Below are positions 61,824-64,000 of a DNA stretch of 64,000 nucleotides, piece after piece (position 1 is the first letter of the stretch; every line of letters starts with the position of its first letter). The stretch spans positions 50,061-114,060 of the forward strand of contig NZ_QVMI01000012.1 of assembly GCF_010500965.1 (NCBI RefSeq), written 5' to 3'. The DNA comes from Bacteroides sp. 51. GTDB taxonomy: Bacteria; Bacteroidota; Bacteroidia; Bacteroidales; Bacteroidaceae. The position numbers and the translations under genes are program-made. The notes beneath the pieces were generated by a model. The model was not told where the DNA came from. It searched no databases and was given only the letters and a program-made list of their open reading frames with translations.

Positions 61824-62456
61824 TTATCTTTTCAGACCTCTGGATTGTTCAGTATCCGGACTATTATTTATGGATTGTTGCTCCTTCATACTTCTTTCAC
61901 TATTGTTACCAATCAACATCATACCCATCAGGGCACCTGCTATTTTACCCAACCATCCGAATCGTCCGAAAATGAGTAGGGAAGAAGCTACAAGACCGAG
62001 TATGCTCAACCCTGATACATTTCCTTTGCCGATATTGCTAAAGAAACTGCCCAGCGTATCGAGTCCGTTACCGCCAAGTATTTCTTTGGCGAATTTGCCG
62101 ATACCATTCCAGGAGCCGGTCACATCCGACACGGAACTTTTTACTCCATCCAAGGTCTCACCGGCTTTTTCAACCACATCTTTCACTTCCTTTGTAGCCT
62201 GACCGACTGCATTCATCCCCTTATCTACCGTCTCTTCACCAACCAAAACATCAGCTGCCGCACGTATAACCGGCTTATCGTTGAAAATATTCTCCCAAGC
62301 CAGATATCCCATGCCACCGCCGACTACAGCCGTTTTGGTTGCTCTCCCAAACCCCATCAAGGTACGCTGCGGATGTATCACAGCGTTTCCCATGCTATTA
62401 ACAGATGCTGTTGCTGCACGCTTGCCGTACTTTAGTACTGTTGACCATTTACTCAT
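61824..62456 (-). CDS. Small membrane protein of the transfer region
   Basis: 210 residues. The N-terminus is basic; around 45-60 lies a glycine-rich hydrophobic segment (VVGGGMGYLAWEN), then a helical stretch rich in Val/Lys/Glu, and a two-part C-terminal membrane segment (LSILGLVASSLLIFGRFG, IAGALMGMMLIG). The family was not recognised. It is 32 bp upstream of the degenerate M23 gene and 25 bp downstream of an exported protein gene, in one transcript. Confidence 0.65.
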   Translation of the reverse strand: MSKWSTVLKYGKRAATASVNSMGNAVIHPQRTLMGFGRATKTAVVGGGMGYLAWENIFNDKPVIRAAADVLVGEETVDKGMNAVGQATKEVKDVVEKAGETLDGVKSSVSDVTGSWNGIGKFAKEILGGNGLDTLGSFFSNIGKGNVSGLSILGLVASSLLIFGRFGWLGKIAGALMGMMLIGNNSERSMKEQQSINNSPDTEQSRGLKR

Positions 62457-62481
62457 ATCATTGTGGTTTTAGAATTTATAT

Positions 62482-63168
62482 TTATCGGTTGCCATTTCGT
62501 CTCCATCGTCGCATACAAGCCTTTGCAATCTCATATTTATCAGCTTTCGGTCTTGCTCCTTCATCTATCTCTGCCCAGACATCGGCAAATGAAGTATATT
62601 TAACAGCCCTTGTCAGTTGTTGAAGTTTCTTGTTCATGACTCGTAATTTGGGACGAATGGTAAATACGATCTCTATACGCTGCTTCTCCGTCATTTTTGT
62701 GTTACTTAAACAAACCTGCCGGATGTCGTTGACGATTTCTACACTCCCCAAAATAAGGTCACGATAGATTTGGTTACGTCGTGGTGTGAGTGCTACGGCA
62801 AAAGCTCCCTGGCTATGTTCTCTCAACTGCTTGGAGAAATTACTTAAGTTGTCAGACATTTTATCAATTTCATGGTAGAAACCATAAATCTGTGCGGCAT
62901 AGCAGATAATATCCCTGAACGAATCAACATATTCATTGAACTTCCGCTGCAAATCAGTGGTTCCTTCCACTTCTTCCCGAATCCAAAGGTGTCCCGTTGT
63001 TTGCAGCAGCATCGCTTTTTCCTGTGCTTTCAATTCACTTTTCGCCTTGTCGGTATAAACAACAATCATACCGGCCAAAGCCGGATCAGTTTGTGCTTGC
63101 ACCTGTTGAATGCTGATGAATACAAAAAGTGTCCACATCAGTAAAAAGATTCTTTGTTTTCCTTTCAT
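62482..63168 (-). CDS. Exported transfer protein B (paralogue of the upstream gene)
   Basis: 228 residues with signal peptide (LLMWTLFVFISIQQVQAQ). It is mostly helical, resembling VirB5/TrbJ-type pilus-tip proteins. Its end, FADVWAEIDEGARPKADKYE, matches in spacing the end of the upstream gene (LTDVWNNVTAGMLDRSN), so the two probably arose by duplication. Likely a periplasmic part of the conjugation pore or pilus. Specific name not assigned. Confidence 0.65.
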   Translation of the reverse strand: MKGKQRIFLLMWTLFVFISIQQVQAQTDPALAGMIVVYTDKAKSELKAQEKAMLLQTTGHLWIREEVEGTTDLQRKFNEYVDSFRDIICYAAQIYGFYHEIDKMSDNLSNFSKQLREHSQGAFAVALTPRRNQIYRDLILGSVEIVNDIRQVCLSNTKMTEKQRIEIVFTIRPKLRVMNKKLQQLTRAVKYTSFADVWAEIDEGARPKADKYEIAKACMRRWRRNGNR

Positions 63169-63182
63169 TGCTCATACAGATT

Positions 63183-63875
63183 TTAATAGTTGACAACTTT
63201 GGCGGCTCGCTTCCATCTATCCAGAGCCATAATAGCCACCTCTCCATTGCTTCGATCCAACATTCCGGCAGTAACATTGTTCCATACATCAGTCAGTGTG
63301 TAATAGCGGATACTCAAATAAAGGCGGTTGAGCTTTTTCTTGAAACTGTATAATTTATCACTTAACGCCCACATTATCTCGCTTCGTTCCGCTCCCGTGA
63401 GCATATTTTGTGTGCCACCTGTTGATATGGCATTGCGGAGTAATGTATAGACTGTTACCAGTTCCGTGGCCGTTTCAATATATAGATTGTTCATGCTGAT
63501 GGTGGCTATGACACCTTGTGAATTCGTACTGATAGCTTTGCTCAGTTTACCAAGGATAATGAAGATACGCACTCCATCCTCATAGAGCGTGGAAGCAGCT
63601 TTCAGAGAAGAAGCATAGCCGCCGGCAGTTTGCAGGTAACCGCTGTATTTACGTTCCCATTCATGAATCTTATTGAATTCCGCTGCAATGGTATTCTGTA
63701 TGACAGCCGTTTTCATTTGGCCTTCCGTCTCAGATTGTATTTGTTCATTGATAGCTTCGTTGCCTTCCGCCAATGCGAGCCATTCCAAAGGATTGGTTTG
63801 GATATATTGGGCTTTAGCTACTTGAGTACCTATTATAAAGGCAATTAGTATCACACTAACGATTCGTAATTTCAT
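63183..63875 (-). CDS. Exported transfer protein A (VirB5/TrbJ-like)
   Basis: 230 residues with signal peptide (ILIAFIIGTQVAKAQ). A long helical segment (AAEFNKIHEWERKYSGYLQT, then KAASTLYEDGVRIFIILGK) is followed by a second helical bundle ending LTDVWNNVTAGML. This pattern is seen in TrbJ/VirB5-type conjugation proteins. First gene of the visible - strand operon; the upstream inverted repeat at 63920-63996 may control it. Family assigned by composition and context, not by strong motif. Confidence 0.65.
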   Translation of the reverse strand: MKLRIVSVILIAFIIGTQVAKAQYIQTNPLEWLALAEGNEAINEQIQSETEGQMKTAVIQNTIAAEFNKIHEWERKYSGYLQTAGGYASSLKAASTLYEDGVRIFIILGKLSKAISTNSQGVIATISMNNLYIETATELVTVYTLLRNAISTGGTQNMLTGAERSEIMWALSDKLYSFKKKLNRLYLSIRYYTLTDVWNNVTAGMLDRSNGEVAIMALDRWKRAAKVVNY

Positions 63876-63919
63876 AAATACCCTTTCTTTGTTTGTTGTA
63901 CTTTATGATGAGCTTTCTC

Positions 63920-63996
63920 TTATGTAAAGTGAGCAAGGTCAGATAGCTGACTATTAACAAAATAACCCTGTTACTTAACCTTACCACTTTACATAA
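63920..63996. promoter_or_regulatory. Inverted repeat upstream of the transfer operon
   Basis: TTATGTAAAGTG (63920-63931) and CACTTTACATAA (63985-63996) are perfect inverted 12-mers; with one gap the pairing extends to AGG/CCT further in. The loop is about 53 bp. It lies 45-120 bp upstream of the first transfer gene, so it is a candidate operator. Confidence 0.5.
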
Positions 63997-64000
63997 CAAT

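Overview
The window looks like a chromosomal segment of a gut Bacteroides (phylum Bacteroidota). The signs are paired SusC/SusD genes, a hybrid two-component regulator, fimbrillin-type lipoproteins, Bacteroides-style -7 boxes (TAnnTTTG) and a MobV-type relaxase of the Bacteroides kind. No rRNA, tRNA or CRISPR array was seen.

Region 1 (1-5.6 kb) is the edge of a carbohydrate locus. It holds the C-terminal part of a sulfatase on the + strand, converging on two - strand lipoprotein genes. Both lipoproteins start with a fimbrillin-like domain; one ends in a LamG-like domain and the other in a GH43 enzyme. Their promoter carries three direct repeats spaced exactly 21 bp apart.

Region 2 (5.6-15.1 kb) is a defence island. 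Three copies of a degenerate repeat, each with a 51-bp near-palindrome and pieces of a dead metallophosphoesterase gene, bracket a broken DUF1016 nuclease gene and an intact four-gene operon. The operon encodes a cytosine DNA methyltransferase, a protein with two GHKL ATPase modules (an MutL/MORC/Hsp90-like one and a histidine-kinase-like one), a response regulator without a DNA-binding domain, and a small caspase/CHAT-like protein with a His/Cys pair. This is the best candidate for an undescribed system in the window. An AbiE toxin-antitoxin pair follows.

Region 3 (15.4-43.7 kb) is a complete polysaccharide utilization locus. It has a hybrid two-component sensor, a GH2 beta-glucuronidase-like enzyme, an exported aldo/keto reductase, two SusC/SusD pairs, an IPT/TIG surface lipoprotein, GH5, a CBM6-like protein, GH3, GH9, GH105, a second GH5, an unclassified TIM-barrel protein and a DUF2271 lipoprotein. 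The enzymes point to a beta-1,4-glucan-type backbone carrying uronic acid, for example a bacterial exopolysaccharide; this is an inference.

Region 4 (44-64 kb, continuing past the end) is a mobilizable or conjugative element: HTH regulators, TOPRIM/ATPase primase-helicase, SSB, a recombinase-like protein without its catalytic serine, MobV relaxase with a possible oriT, an OmpA-type outer-membrane protein, a Fic protein fused to an AbiEi-like domain, and a - strand transfer operon with muralytic/M23, membrane and exported proteins. An A9 run at the end of one transfer gene would fuse it to the next gene, which has no ATG, after a single -1 slip.
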